From Rhizoctonia solani (lineage: Eukaryota; Basidiomycota; Agaricomycetes; Cantharellales; Ceratobasidiaceae): a DNA stretch of 64,000 nt. Location of the stretch: assembly GCF_016906535.1 (NCBI RefSeq), contig NC_057370.1, positions 1,054,001 through 1,118,000 on the forward strand. The letters run 5' to 3'. The translations under genes and the position numbers were made by a program. Below, one piece after another: positions 33,841-45,734 of the stretch (positions are counted from its first letter, which is position 1; each line of letters begins with the position of its first letter). Below the pieces are notes generated by a model that worked only from the letters and a program-made list of their open reading frames with translations, was not told the origin of the DNA and ran no database searches.

Positions 33841-34998
33841 TCAAGCGATCTTTTTGGCAGGACGCTGAATGGGGGCATGCACATTCCCAGTCTGGCTCGG
33901 CTGGGATACTGGTTCAAGAGGCTTCCTCTTTCCTAGGTTAATGAAACACAACCGTTCAATGAAAGTATACGACGCCGAGGTCAACCAGTAAAGCACTACA
34001 GACTGGGGCAATGGATTAAGAACCCCAATTACCGAGCGTGCGGTAACATTGCACACTTACCCCGGGAGCCTGCATAGCAATCCATATAAACAAGATAGAA
34101 ACGCCGCGCAACCCGTTCTCCAATCCTGAAATGATCGCGGACATTCTTGGTTGCTCCATCAACGCTTTCTCCTCGGTTGGATTTGAAGAGCTGCCCGTAG
34201 GAACGGGTTTGGGGTGGTTTTGGCAGGGCGAGAAAGTCGACCAAGCTCAATGTTAGAAAACATGATAAGACCGATCGCAATGGGAAGCACTCCTGTTGGG
34301 TCTACTTGTGCCAACGAAGGGAGAGTTAAGAACGACTCGGACGCGAGCGGATTCACGGGTGCGTATGACATGAGTGCTGCATGTCTAAATGACGCGGTCG
34401 CCATGATAAACAGAGGCGCATGAACTGCAAATGGTAATATCATCGTGGGAATAGGAGAGCAACGGTGAATCTTGTTTAGCTCCTTGATTTTGGCCACTTG
34501 CTACTAGACGACTGATAAGTCATAATGCCCGGACCAAAGGGGGAGGGTAAATACTACTTACCAGACGACCCATCTCTTCTTTGTACTCTTCATACGGTTT
34601 ACGGTCTCGCGCAAACGCCTTTCCGACCTCGACCTTGGCCTTCTCGCGCCATGCTTTAAGTGCGGGACCGACGAGATGTTCACGACGAAATGCCCGTGCC
34701 CTACTCTTGACACCAATAAGCTATGAATAGCAAACGGCAACATACATCCGCTTACCCAAAGGGCCATGGGCAGAGTTATGCCCATTCTTAGTGCAAGGGT
34801 TATTCCGATGATCGCACACGAGTAGTGAGGTACTGATGCGGGCAAGGGTAAGGATGAGATAATATGGCCCGTCTCTATTATTCCAGAGGCGAGGGGCTCT
34901 AAAATGGAGAGTTGACGACGCTGAAGTGTAGCATGTTTGTATATGCGGGGGTTTCTAAACTGACTTGACCTCGCATGCAGAACGGTGCGAGCGAACAT
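33841..34998 (-). CDS. COX18: Mitochondrial inner-membrane insertase of the Oxa1/YidC family, Cox18-like
   Basis: Starts with an Arg-rich, acid-free stretch (MFARTVLHARSSQFRNPRIY) typical of a mitochondrial presequence. A membrane segment follows (YSCAIIGITLALRMGITLPMALW), then after an intron (about 34762-34722) a charged matrix loop (LIGVKSRARAFRREHLVG, YEEYKEEMGRLVAKIKEL). Next are SPIPTMILPFAVHAPLFIMA, LPIAIGLIMFSNIELGRLS and a last hydrophobic part (QSVVLYWLTSASYTFIERL). This layout fits Cox18, which exports the Cox2 C-terminal tail across the inner membrane during cytochrome oxidase assembly. Oxa1 itself cannot be fully excluded. Stop at 33841-33843. The gene is divergent from RPL6. Confidence 0.78.
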
Positions 34999-35799
34999 AG
35001 ATGGTGATGGACGATGAAACCAAACCTTGCTCCGGCGCTTATCGTTAGTTGATATTTCATTCCATGTGCTTTCGCAAATTTAGCACTTGGGCATTTAAGT
35101 TCTTAGCGTGTATAGCTAGAACTGTGCGTGAGATCCCAGAGGTTAATAACGGATAAAAGATGGTGGTATTTAGACACACACGTTCATTTATCGGGGCAGC
35201 TACTGAATCTTTGTAGTAGTAAAAGAGGCTGAAAAGATCCAATTCAATCTCAAGCTTATATTTCTATGCGCAAACATCTTATTGAGTCCCTACACGCTTT
35301 TGAAACATGAACATCTTATGTGGTAATGCTTCAGGCGTACTATAAACAGAAGCACCCGACGTATGTTCTCAATTGTCTCTGAAACAGCCATGCCCTGGAG
35401 TTGGGAATGGTAATTTAATCATTGAGACAGTCTCATGACTTGTACATACCAGTATTATTCGCTAGGTATGTTTATTAGAATCAAAATATACTCGCCGAGA
35501 GGACCAAGTCGCATGTTTCCAAATAGGGGTGTAACCTTGTATTACGTCAGCAATCGGATTTTCCGTCCGGAAGCAAAAGATCTCACAGCGTACACCAAGA
35601 CTCAAGACACAGCGACCAAGTGAGTATTTATGCTAATATGGTGTGGTAGGGGGATACGACAGAGAAATAACATGGAGGGGAGGTCTGAAATGGAACGGGG
35701 AAGATGCGTTGAGTTTGGATGGAAAACATGAGATTGGATGGATAGCTTGGACTTGCGCGAGTCATTATTACTCGACTGGCTTACTGACTAAAATCACAG
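34999..35799. promoter_or_regulatory. Divergent promoter region COX18/RPL6 with probable 5'-UTR intron
   Basis: 801 bp between divergent starts. The last part looks like an intron in the RPL6 leader: donor GTGAGT at 35620, a branch-like CTGAC, and acceptor AAAATCACAG ending at 35799, exactly before the ATG. No snoRNA boxes were found in it. Confidence 0.5.
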
Positions 35800-36576
35800 A
35801 TGGCACGCACCAAGGACACTCGCGCCTCGCTCCCCACTCGCCGCGGCCTCAAGGGGTCCAAGGCTGCAACCAAAGAGGCCGGCCCGGAACACAAGGAGGT
35901 CAAGGTGGGCGGCCCCAAGAACGGCGAAACCCGCCTTGTGCCGACCAGCAAGGTATCCCGCTTCTACCCTGGCGAGGATGTCCGCACCAAGCGCAAGTCG
36001 GCCCGGGTTGCTGCTCCCACCAAGCTCCGTGACTCGATCACCCCTGGCACCGTCTTGATCTTGCTTGCCGGAAGGTTCAGGGGCAAGCGAGTTGTCTTCT
36101 TGAAGCAGCTCGACAGCGGCCTCTTGCTCGTCACCGGTCCCTACAAGGTCAACGGTGTCCCATTGAGGAGGGTTAACCAGGCCTACGTTATTGCTACCTC
36201 GACAAAGATCGACTTGTCTAGCGTTTCGGTGAGTCTATCACAATGTATTGAAACCATCTGCTTATGCATTTGCAGATTGACGAAAAGATCAACGACAAGT
36301 ACTTCTCCAGGCCTGCGTCGACCACTTCCGGGGACAAGGAGTCTGAATTCTTCTCCGAGGGCAAGCCCAAGCCCAAGGAGGCCTACCCCGAGGCCAAGGC
36401 CTCGGACCAAAAGACCATCGACCAGGCGTTGTTGGCAGAGATCAAGAAGACTGAAAACTTGTCCAAATACTTGAAGGCGAGCTTTGGACTTTCCAAGGGA
36501 CAGGTGCGTTATTTGATTAATCAATTTTGATTCGTGCTAATACTTGCTCCAGTTCCCTCATCAGCTCAGCTTCTAA
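35800..36576 (+). CDS. RPL6: 60S ribosomal protein eL6
   Basis: Large-subunit ribosomal protein. Three exons: 35800 to about 36228, about 36276-36501 and about 36553-36576. The N-terminal tail is basic ([20 protein letters not shown]), followed by the conserved [40 protein letters not shown] and [20 protein letters not shown]. The second exon begins [12 protein letters not shown] and ends FGLSKGQ, and the last adds FPHQLSF and the stop. The ATG directly follows an acceptor-like AG, so a non-coding first exon is likely. Strong codon preference (many GTC, AAG, CTC) fits high expression. Confidence 0.93.
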
Positions 36577-37024
36577 GCAGATCCTTTGAGGTGGTCGGTC
36601 GGGAGGCAGGGGAGGGGTAGTGGTTCATTTGTACTTTTTTGTTGAAAGTCTGGGTCGCACTTTATGCTTTTTGCCTCCGATCCAAAGCCATGTATGACTT
36701 TTTCCCTCGGATTTGATCAATGGATCCGAGTACATCTATGCGACATTTTATGCACGGTAATTCTAGAATGATGTTTTCGCTGTGATTTTTGTGTCCGAAT
36801 TAAGTTAAAGAGTGATGTCATATTATATGTGACAAACACATATTCTAGATGACATTTATCCCCTTTTGGCAGAACCCGACCGCTTCAAGAACGACCACGG
36901 CAACTTCGAATGCGAGCGAAGGCGGCAATGGAGCTTCGCCAAGGTCATGGGACGGGCGGATCGTACGTATTAAAAGCCCACCAGAGGTGAGCTGTCGGAC
37001 GTTTCCTACCTTTCAGTCGGGACC
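36577..37024. other. Intergenic region RPL6-GH92
   Basis: 448 bp, terminator side of RPL6 and promoter side of the mannosidase gene. No gene seen. Confidence 0.5.
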
Positions 37025-40000
37025 ATGAGGTTGGGCAGAATCGGATTGTATGCACTGGGCTTGGTGTATCCTGTTCTCGGGCAACCGAGCGAGGCGGATG
37101 ACCTTGCGTCTAAGGTGAATCTATTTATTGGAACGACCTCCAAAGGAGTGGCCAGGTAGCTATTCATTTTTTCAGGGGACTAACTCTGATACATGATTGT
37201 AGTGGGCATGTATTCCCGGAGCAACCATTCCACATGGGATGATTAAGGCCGGACTAGATACCGATTCTCCAGACAGGGTAAGTCTAAACCCTCCTGGTTT
37301 CAACCCCAACTGACCTCCCCAATAGCACGCAGGATACGATCGCAATATCTCCTACAACGCAACCGGTTTCAGCCAATTGCACGACACGGGAACCGGCGGA
37401 GTGCGTCCCCGTCCTCATCTTCCCCCTTCTACTTCCCTCATATATAGTAACACCATTCCTCTTCACAGGGATATCCTCTCAAACTTCAAAATCTGGCCAT
37501 TCGTATCCTGCAAACGATTCGGAGAATGCCCAACCTCGATCGCGGGTCGAAAACTCAAGCGCCAAGCACTCAAAGACGGATCGCTCCCAGACATAGCCGA
37601 GCCAGGATACTTTGCGACCACACTCGTCTCGGGCGTTCACGTCGAGCTAACAGCAACGAGGCGAGCCGCCTTGCATCGATATACATTCCCAAAGAACTCG
37701 AAGCAGCCAAGAATTCTGGTTGATATCAGTGAGCCGGGTCTGGACTTGTCTCCGACTTTTGTATAGCTGACTTGTGTCTTGTCAGCAAACGACGGTCAAC
37801 AGTCTGCCACGAATCCTTTTACGGTGATCGATCCGAGTACTGGACGAACCAAGGGCGGGGCTTCTTTTGCGGCTTCTTTTGGCGCGGGACGATATAATGC
37901 TTATGTATGCGTCGATGTCAAGGGGGACGGGTTCGATACAAATGTTACCGAGTATGGTGTATGGCAGGGAAACTCGGCCGTACAACATAGTGTGCAATTA
38001 TCTCAACTATACCTAGGTATGCATATATCCATCGTCACCCTGTCCTGACAACTAATCTCTTTATGTACAGGTGCGACAAACGAAGCAGGTTCACTAGTCA
38101 CATACACATCTTCAACAGGCACAAACACTACCCTTCTCGTTCGCGTAGGAGTATCATTCATCTCGGCAGAGAAAGCCTGCGCTAGCGCCGAGGAAGAGAT
38201 CCCGGATTTCGATTTCGCACGCATACGTAGCGAGAGTCGGGCCAAGTGGAATGACCTACTCGGACGGGTGCGTGTTGACGAAACTGGGGTCGACAAGAAT
38301 ACGACGGTACTCTTGTACTCTTCGGCAAGTACATTTTCCGTTGATTCGCGGCTTGTTGCTTGACGGCGCAAGTTTTATTTTTAGATTTATCGAACGGCTA
38401 TTGTTCCTGCTAATTGTGAGGGATTCTTCCAAGGTTTTGGCGAATCACGTATTGATTCTGTGTTTTAGACACAGGTGATAATCCCCATTGGAACTCGAGT
38501 TCTCCGTATTTTGATTCATATTATTGCAATGTAAGTCGCACATCTTGCCAAGTGGGTAAAGTCACTGAACGATGGTATATAGTGGGATTCGTAAGGATAT
38601 TATTGTATAGACCTAATGATAGTTCTAACCATTAACCTTGTCAAGTTACCGCACTTTGTACCCTTGGTGAGCACCAGTCTACTCACTCCGAGTCTGCTTT
38701 TTAATCAAAATCTCGACAAGGTATGCAATGACGGACCCCCGAACATTTGCTCAGATCGTAGAAGCGCAGATCGATATCTGGAGAAACGAAGGCAAGCTTA
38801 GCCCTTTTCTTGATTTAACCCGATCTAAATCCGCCCTCAGGATGGCTACCCGAGTGCCGGGGTGCAACCGTACAACATTACATTCAAGGCGGAAGCAGTA
38901 CGCCCATAGTGCACTGACTGTTTGGATCACAACCGCTCACGCGCATATACAGACGCAGACCCCATCCTAGCAGAATACTATGTCAAGTAAGATTACTGGC
39001 AACTCTCGAGTGGTTACGAGCTGATAATAAAATCCGGTAGATGGGGAAGCCACTCGTCCGAACTCGGAGTATCCAATGACGACCTGTATTCAGCTCTGGT
39101 CACCAACGCCGAAAAGCAGCCTGACAATTGGAACCTCCAAGGTCGTCAGACAGAGGTGTGGAAGAAATACGGTATGCATTGCGGTTGCGATGAAAAGCAG
39201 CGTCGGATTGAACTATGGATATACAGGCTATGTTCCCGCCGATATCTGGGAGCCTTCTGGGGCAAACACCAAACAGGCCTCTCGAAGTGTCGAGGTAAAT
39301 TATACTTATATCACTCAAGTTCGTGACATATCGAGTAACTCAACCAAGTACGCGTTCGGAGACTTTTGCATCTCCCAAGTCGCCAAGGGCCTAAATAAAA
39401 CAGAGGACCACGAAAAGGTCCTTTCCGTTTTATTTCTGTTTCTCATTGTTATTTTGCTGATAGGTCCGGGGAACAGTACGCAAAACGCGCCTCTAATTTT
39501 CTAAACAGCTGGGACGACACGGTCTCCATCGATGGGCACACCGGATTTATTCAAAACAGGTTCCAAAATGGCACCTTTAATTTCACGGACCCGAGGCATT
39601 GTTCAATCCACGACCCACTCGAGTCGACGTGTTATTTGAACGCGATTAATACGGATGGGTTCTATGAGTCTTCGCCTATTGTAGTGAGTGGGATTTTGCT
39701 TATAGACATTGAGGAACGATGAGCTAAGGATCAATTTAGTATTCTCAGGTATGATAGATATGGTTTCGTCGCTGGACTCGTTTTGACGCAGGTACACAGT
39801 ATGTCCCACACGATACTGCCAAACTCATCGAGCTCCAAGGTGGGAAAGACAAGTTTGTAAAGCGGCTAGATTGGATCTTTGAAAAAGTACACAGTCCTTC
39901 TCTGTCCAACGACTTAGTCCACTAAACATTCGGGTCTACCAGGGATACTTTGATGTCTCCAACGAGCCATCTCAACAAATGCCATTCATGTGAGTCCACA

Positions 40001-40625
40001 ATAACATACATGCGCATATTTTCTCAAGACAACCGACACATTTTCACTTTGGAACAGGTATCACTACGCCGACCAACCGCACAAATCGACCAAACGCAGC
40101 CGAGAGGTGATTTCCAAGTTTTACAATCTACGGATACAGGCATTCCAGGCAACGATGACTCTGGTAACGTCCCCTTCTTAACCTTTATGACAAGAAAAAA
40201 CCCCTCCCTAACAAGAGATGATGTGGTATTCAGGCGCAATGGCAAGCTACGCAGCATTCTACCTCATCGGGCTCTACCCGCTTCCCGCAACCCGCCAAAT
40301 CTTACTCTCTTCGCCCTGGTTCCCGTCAGTCAACATCACCAACGCGTTCACCAACACAACCACCACCATCAACGCGATCAACTTTAATGGGAACGGGAAC
40401 AGCTCGGGTGACCGGGTGTACGTTCGGAATGTGACGGTCAACGGCCAGATCTGGAAATCGAGGTGTTGGTTGGACTGGGACGTGTTTGAAAAGGGCGGGG
40501 TGGTGGATTTGGTGCTTGGCGAGTACGAGGACGGTAGCGAAGAAGAGGACGGCGGGATGCGGAGATTTGCCTGCTTCGTTGTCGACTGGAGGGTACGCGT
40601 GATTCCAGACGGGTATACCATGTAA
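37025..40625 (+). CDS. Secreted glycoside hydrolase family 92, alpha-1,2-mannosidase-like
   Basis: Likely hydrolyses terminal alpha-mannose from N- or O-glycans. The start has a signal peptide (MRLGRIGLYALGLVYPVLG). The GH92 N-terminal motif VNLFIGT and FPGATIPHGMIKAGLDT follow, then SQLHDTGTGG, DNPHWNSSSPYFDSYYC and SYRTLYPWYAMTDPR. Later motifs include EGWLPECRGATVQHYIQGG, NADPILAEYYVK, FGDFCISQVAKG, SQQMPFMYHYADQPH and GIPGNDDSGAMASYAAF, the Ca/acid-residue motifs of the family. About 15 exons; two introns use GC-AG (after LLYSS near 38326 and after IWRNEG near 38791). All pieces can be joined in frame. Many N-x-S/T sites support secretion. Stop 40623-40625. Confidence 0.85.
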
Positions 40626-41884
40626 CACAACACACCGCGTACTTTTAGTCGGGAAAACTAGACCCGCGCAACATATCCCAATAGCACAAACAAAGTGATG
40701 CATAAATAAATAAATACGAATTGATGATGATGGACCCCGAATCAAACACTGAACTGAAACATCGTACGACCCAGCGCGTGTTTTTTTTTCTGATGTAATA
40801 ATGTACAGAGAAGAAAGAAGAAAAAATCGAACAAGGCTTCAAAGTCTTCTAGTGAATTCACTGCGCGGGTACCTTTTTTGACAATTCCACGTGACGCTGA
40901 ACTGAATTGTCCCTCATATGCATCCCATCGTTCGCGCCGAACCCAACCGAATTCAATTCGTCATCGGTGTGCCCGGGACCTCTGAACGACCGAGCGAGGG
41001 TTGGGGAAGGGGATGCCGTGAGGGGAAGGGCGTGAACCTGACATCACACCGCATGCGTTCATACCACCCCGGCACCCAAGACTCGTTCCTTGCCGATCTT
41101 ACGAACAACATGCCGTTGGACCTAGAAAAAGAGCAAGCACAATTCAAAATGATCTATATACATGCATACATGTACATGTATAGACAAGGTTCAAAGTGGA
41201 GCCATATAACACATGGCATGTCGTCAGAACGAGGCAAATTACTCCCATGGCCACACCTCCTTTCGGATAGATCCCATTTGGATATAAACTTTAAAGTCCA
41301 ATGAGCAAATGAATAGAGAGCGCGGCACACGCCATATTGACCAATTACAGATGCTCGATGATCGGGCGTGGTCCACTGCCTCATCGAGCTCCATGCATGG
41401 CCAAGGATCGTAGTTGATGGTTCACACGCACGCAGGCACGCACGCTAGCAAAGGGGGGTCCGTTCATCGAGAGCTCCTGCAGATGGTTCAGAGCTCGTAT
41501 TATCAATTCCACCGTCTGCCTCCGTAAAACTGGCTACAAATCAGCAGAACTACAACTAGAAAGAGAGAAACAAAAAAAAAGGGAAACAAAAAAACACGCA
41601 TCGATGCCCTACAGTTGGCCGACCAACGGAAATAACCACAAGAATCATGAAAAAAAGCATGGGGAGGGGTAGAGGATTAAGGCGGAAATGACTATGCACA
41701 AGCCAAAGGGATGCAACACACAAGGGGTTACAAAAAAGGACAAGGTGATTATAAACACAAAATAAACAGCAAGTCGTGACTGTCGTGAATCGTAATGTAA
41801 AGCCGTGAATGAACAGAATCATGTCGTACTAGTGGGAAACTTCAATAAATATAATAACTTGGTTGAGAAGGATCGGGATGGAGT
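40626..41884. other. Convergent intergenic region GH92/VTT1
   Basis: 1.26 kb between the 3' ends of two genes. It holds A-rich tracts (near 41570), a CACG-type simple repeat near 41430 and ATG/CAT-rich repeats near 41150-41180. No gene seen. Confidence 0.5.
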
Positions 41885-43024
41885 TTATTGGCCACCGAGC
41901 AAGGCCTTTTCGTCGAGATCTTCCTCGAGCCTGCGCTCTGGGCTGGTGCTCCTGCTGTCGACCGAGTCACGCCTCCATCGCCAGACCTTCCATTTGGGCG
42001 AAACGGGAATGGGCTCCTTCTCGCTCAGGGTGATCTTTTCAGCAGAGGAAGTTGATCCGCCCAGAAGCTCGCTCAATTTGTTCCGATAGAGAACAGGACC
42101 GAGGGACAACAAGGACAAACGACGAGTTTGAATACGATGGAGGGAGAGCCGAGGAGGGAGGACAGCGTCTGGGGGTTTGTGGATGTAGAGCCGACAGCCA
42201 AGGTTTGGAGGATATCGCCAATCTACGTAATGGGGGTGCGATTTAGCCTATGATTTCAAGATGGAGCGTGTGCGACGTACCTGGCAAGTGACAGCAGTCC
42301 AAGGAAGGGTACCAATAAAGGCTCCGATGGCACAGTCAACAAACGAAACGCGGCACACGCCACATGCGATATTGATTCCTGACCAAGGGACGACTCCGAT
42401 AAGTCGCATGACCACGAGGCGGACCCATGTAGGGGTGCGCTTGGCCGACTTTTCGTTTCCAGAGCCTTGCAAGGCGATGCTGACCACATTCAATGCTTTT
42501 GGGACGAATCGCTGGACGAGGGGTGATAGGGGGGCGGCGAGGAGAGTGGCAATGAGAGAACCGGTGGAAGTAAGGGCAGTCATGAGCAGAGTGGCCCATA
42601 GGGGAGAAATGAGCGCTCCAGTCAGGACATTCTGCCAAGAAAGAAAATAAATGTAAATTTACAAAGCCAATTTGGACAAGGTTGGTTGGGCACGGGGACT
42701 TACGAGAACAACGCTGCCGGGGATGCTCCAAGCATGTTTCCAAACGGCGAGGCAGCACATGACGCCCATAACGTGGGCCATGCCTGCCGAGCTCCCAGAC
42801 GAGTATGCTTGTAGCTCCTTGCCAAGGGCCTGGATGTCGTTGAGGGTGCGGGGGAACGATTTGAGGGAAGTGATGGGCAGACTCCGTAGCGCAAAGACGA
42901 TAGGAATAAGCGAGATAACAAAGCAGCTGGTCAAGAGAACCAGTGGTGCGATATACGTCCTCTTGGGCACGAGATGCGGGGATAGCTGAGGGACTTGGGG
43001 GAGAGTGCTGGAGTGGGCAGACAT
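41885..43024 (-). CDS. VTT-domain membrane protein (Tvp38/TMEM64/DedA family), copy 1
   Basis: Golgi/ER-type multi-pass protein; relatives include Tvp38 and the scramblases TMEM41B/VMP1. It reads TYIAPLVLLTSCFVISLIPIV, SLKSFPRTLNDIQALGKELQ, VMCCLAVWKHAWSIPGSVVLNVLTG, VRLVVMRLIGVVPWSGIN and CAIGAFIGTLPWTAVTCQ, then an intron and a C-terminal tail with EKEPIPVSPKWKVWRWRRDS. The PGSVVLN and GVVPWSGIN stretches are the re-entrant VTT signatures. The start is uncertain: Met at 43024 is in frame, but a Ser/Pro-rich ORF from 43176 in another frame resembles the N-terminus of the paralogue at 54857-56503. Stop 41885-41887. Confidence 0.8.
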
Positions 43025-44013
43025 TGGGTCTGCGGGGGTCGTGTGAAGACAGAGGAGAAGGATGGGCGGGGGGAGGATTCATGGGAGCTCGGAGGAGTCA
43101 TTAGTCCGTGCTTTTCGTACGGGTGTTGGCGCTTGGGCGAGGGCCTGGGGGACGGGAGCATGCTGTTGAGAGACATGGTGACGAGTTGGCCCAGGGCAGG
43201 TCAGCCTGATTGCTAGGAGTGATAGGCGTGGGCGGGGCATCGAGGGGCAATGAGCATTGGACTGTGCCCGGAGTACGGCGCAGCGAGTCGATCGTCAGTG
43301 GCTGCACAATAGAGCTTGACCGAGCACGGTTCGGCTGAGGCGGGGAGAGTGTGGCCATTGTCGACAACGACGACAAGTGAAGAGTGCAGGTATGGGTATG
43401 AGAGGGACCAGTCCTCGGCGCAATCCAATCGTCCGTATTTGAGTCAATCGTGTGCCGACGGAGGCCGAGCTGCCATCTCGTCATTGGTCAACCGATCTGC
43501 GTCACGGCTAATCCGGCAAAGCTCCACTTCAGCCCCCCTGAGCCATGTGCATTATCCTCCATTTAATCCTCCTAGTACACTTCATTCTATTCTACTCGGC
43601 CCTTGCTCAACACTCGCTATCGTTTCGCCCGGCGAGGATCATCCATTGCACGTCTCAGCTCGCTTGGTCAGCCAAACCCACCTCAACTCCTGCTCACCCC
43701 CGCATTTCTTCCACATGTTCATTCCCCGGCACAACAAACAAACACCCTCCCCCTTGCTTCAACATCACAGACATTCCCTGACAAAAAAAAATTGCCCCAA
43801 CGTCAACGCCGATGCGCGCCGGTACCACTGATATCCTCCGCCCCCCCCCTCCCGATGAATTTCATTTCACGCGTGTTCTTTTGATCGAGTCAGGTCCCAG
43901 TCCATATGCATAGTCATCAATGCTCACTCAGCCGGTCTACCTCTAGTCTTTCTTGACCTCCACCGCTGACGCATCTCACACTAGCCAAGATAACATACAG
44001 AAATTAGACCAAT
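43025..44013. promoter_or_regulatory. Divergent region VTT1/HAD phosphatase
   Basis: About 990 bp between divergent genes. It probably holds both promoters and possibly N-terminal coding sequence of VTT1 up to 43176. Pyrimidine-rich runs occur near 43560-43850. ORFs here are low-complexity and not supported. Confidence 0.5.
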
Positions 44014-45734
44014 ATGCCCGTTCTAACTGCCAAAGCCCTGTAAGTCACCCACCACCCCATCCCGCAATGACCCGTGCCGACCTATTCCGGTCCCGCCGGC
44101 ATACTCTCACAGTTTGTTCGATATGGCAAGTCTAGGAAATACATGTATCCCGTTTAATCCACAACTAACGTCCTTCCTAGGACGGCGTGAGTACAATGCA
44201 TACATACAAAGATAGGAGAGAGATAGGCAACTGACTTTGAGGGGGGATGAATGCGCGCGCGGGTAAATCAGACTCTGGTTGATTCGACGGCCGCCGTTGT
44301 AGGTGCGGCAATCTCCTTTCCGCTCCGATCACTGTTGATCAACGAAATACGCATACAAAGGTGCTTGGGAGACGTTCAAAGAGCGGTATCCGCATCTTGA
44401 TTTGCCGATCGTGCTCAAAAGTGCGTATTTATATACGCCCATGACCCAGTTCCATTTTGCTTACTAATCGTGTGGGGGTTAGCTGCTCATGGTGCGTAGT
44501 ACACCCATTCTGAGTTGCGCGGTCTAATGCCCGAGGTACGATGGATACAGGCGTCCGTTCGGTGGACAACATGCGTAGCTACGTCTTCCCGCCCGGAACA
44601 CCCGAAGATATCTTAGAGGCAAGTGGACTTTCCACTAATTTGAGCAATGCACCACACAAGAAACCAACCTAACCCAATCTACAAACAGGCCGAAGCAGAC
44701 AAATTCGAAGTCGAAATAGTCAACTCGGCCAACAAGGCCAAAGAACAAGGTAAACACGGAATCATCTACCTCCCCGGGTCGAAAGAGATCTTGGACGTGG
44801 TCCAAACTCCCGGTGCGAAATGGGCTATATGCACCAGCGGTACGTGGCTCCACGATTCAATTCACCAATCGAGAGATAATTTAATCAATCCTGTGCATGC
44901 ATTCAAAAATTTCTTCTTCTTTTCTTTTCTTTTGGGTGCGCGTGTGTGTGTGGAGCAGCGACAAGGACGTACGCTTCAGCGGCGTTGAAAACTGTCGACC
45001 TTCCTCTCCCCGCGGTGTTTGTCACCGCTGGCGACGTGAGCAAGGGTAAACCCTGGCCCGAACCTTACCTCCTTGGAGCTGCCAAGTGCGGCGTTGATCC
45101 GTCTGAATGTGAGTCCCAACGTTCGATTCGTTCGATGTTTTTCGAGTTGTGGAGGTGGGTGTGGAGGGAGCGGAGCGGAGGCATCGCGTGGCATTCGTGT
45201 CGATTGGGTTCATGCATACATAGTGTGCGTGGTGCGCGGGGAAAACACCACCGAACAAAATAAAGGTTCGGCAACCCTGTTCGAATTCTGCCGAATACGG
45301 TGTTCCCTTGCTTCCTCCAACACACCCTGCCAAGCACAAGAACTAACCTTCTCGATAGGTGTTGTATTTGAAGACGCACCGAGCGGCATCAGGAGCGGCA
45401 AAGCCGCAGGGAGTAAAGTGTACGTCTCACTTGCCGCACCGCCCCCCTTTCCTTCCAACACATGCACACATATATACATACGCACGTGCCGCGCTTTTGC
45501 AATATTGCCGAACTGGGTTGTCCGGTTGATCTACCGGGCTTGTATTATTGTGCTTGGCTATGGGGGAGGGATATGGCGATATAGCCCGGCCTATATAACT
45601 CGTCTCAATCCGGTCTATTCAACTGATATACTACTGTATCTCCTTTTTTTAGAGTTGCGCTCTTGACTTCTCACACGCGCGAAGCAGTCGAATTGGCCGG
45701 GGCAGACGCGATCGTCCAGAATCTCTCACAGTGA
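44014..45734 (+). CDS. HAD-family sugar/glycerol phosphate phosphatase (Gpp/Dog type)
   Basis: Haloacid dehalogenase-type phosphatase. The spliced protein reads MPVLTAKALLFDMDGTLVDS, GAWETFKERYPHLDLP, KTAHGVRSVDNM, AEADKFEVEIVNSAN, the motif II region KWAICTSATRTYASAAL, motif III GDVSKGKPWPEPYLLGA and motif IV VVFEDAPSGIRSGKAAG, ending LAGADAIVQNLSQ. These match yeast Gpp1/Dog1-like enzymes, which dephosphorylate glycerol 3-phosphate or 2-deoxyglucose 6-phosphate; the substrate here is not decidable. Splicing is unusual: the nucleophile motif DMDGT is assembled from three exons, including a 6-nt micro-exon (44181-44186) coding Asp-Gly, and a 9-nt exon (44483-44491) codes the TAH part. The intron 44126-44180 is GC-AG. 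The last intron is about 230 nt, long for this locus. Stop TGA at 45732-45734. Confidence 0.82.

Noticed and set aside
35620..35799. snoRNA in the RPL6 leader intron
   Set aside because: No C box (RTGATGA) paired with a D box, and no H/ACA hinge visible.
42336..43082. 248-codon minus ORF
   Set aside because: Another frame of the VTT gene; composition is typical of a shadow and no domain appears.
45073..45666. 197-codon plus ORF overlapping the HAD gene
   Set aside because: Reads through introns; only the short FEDAPSGIRSGKAAG part is in the gene frame.
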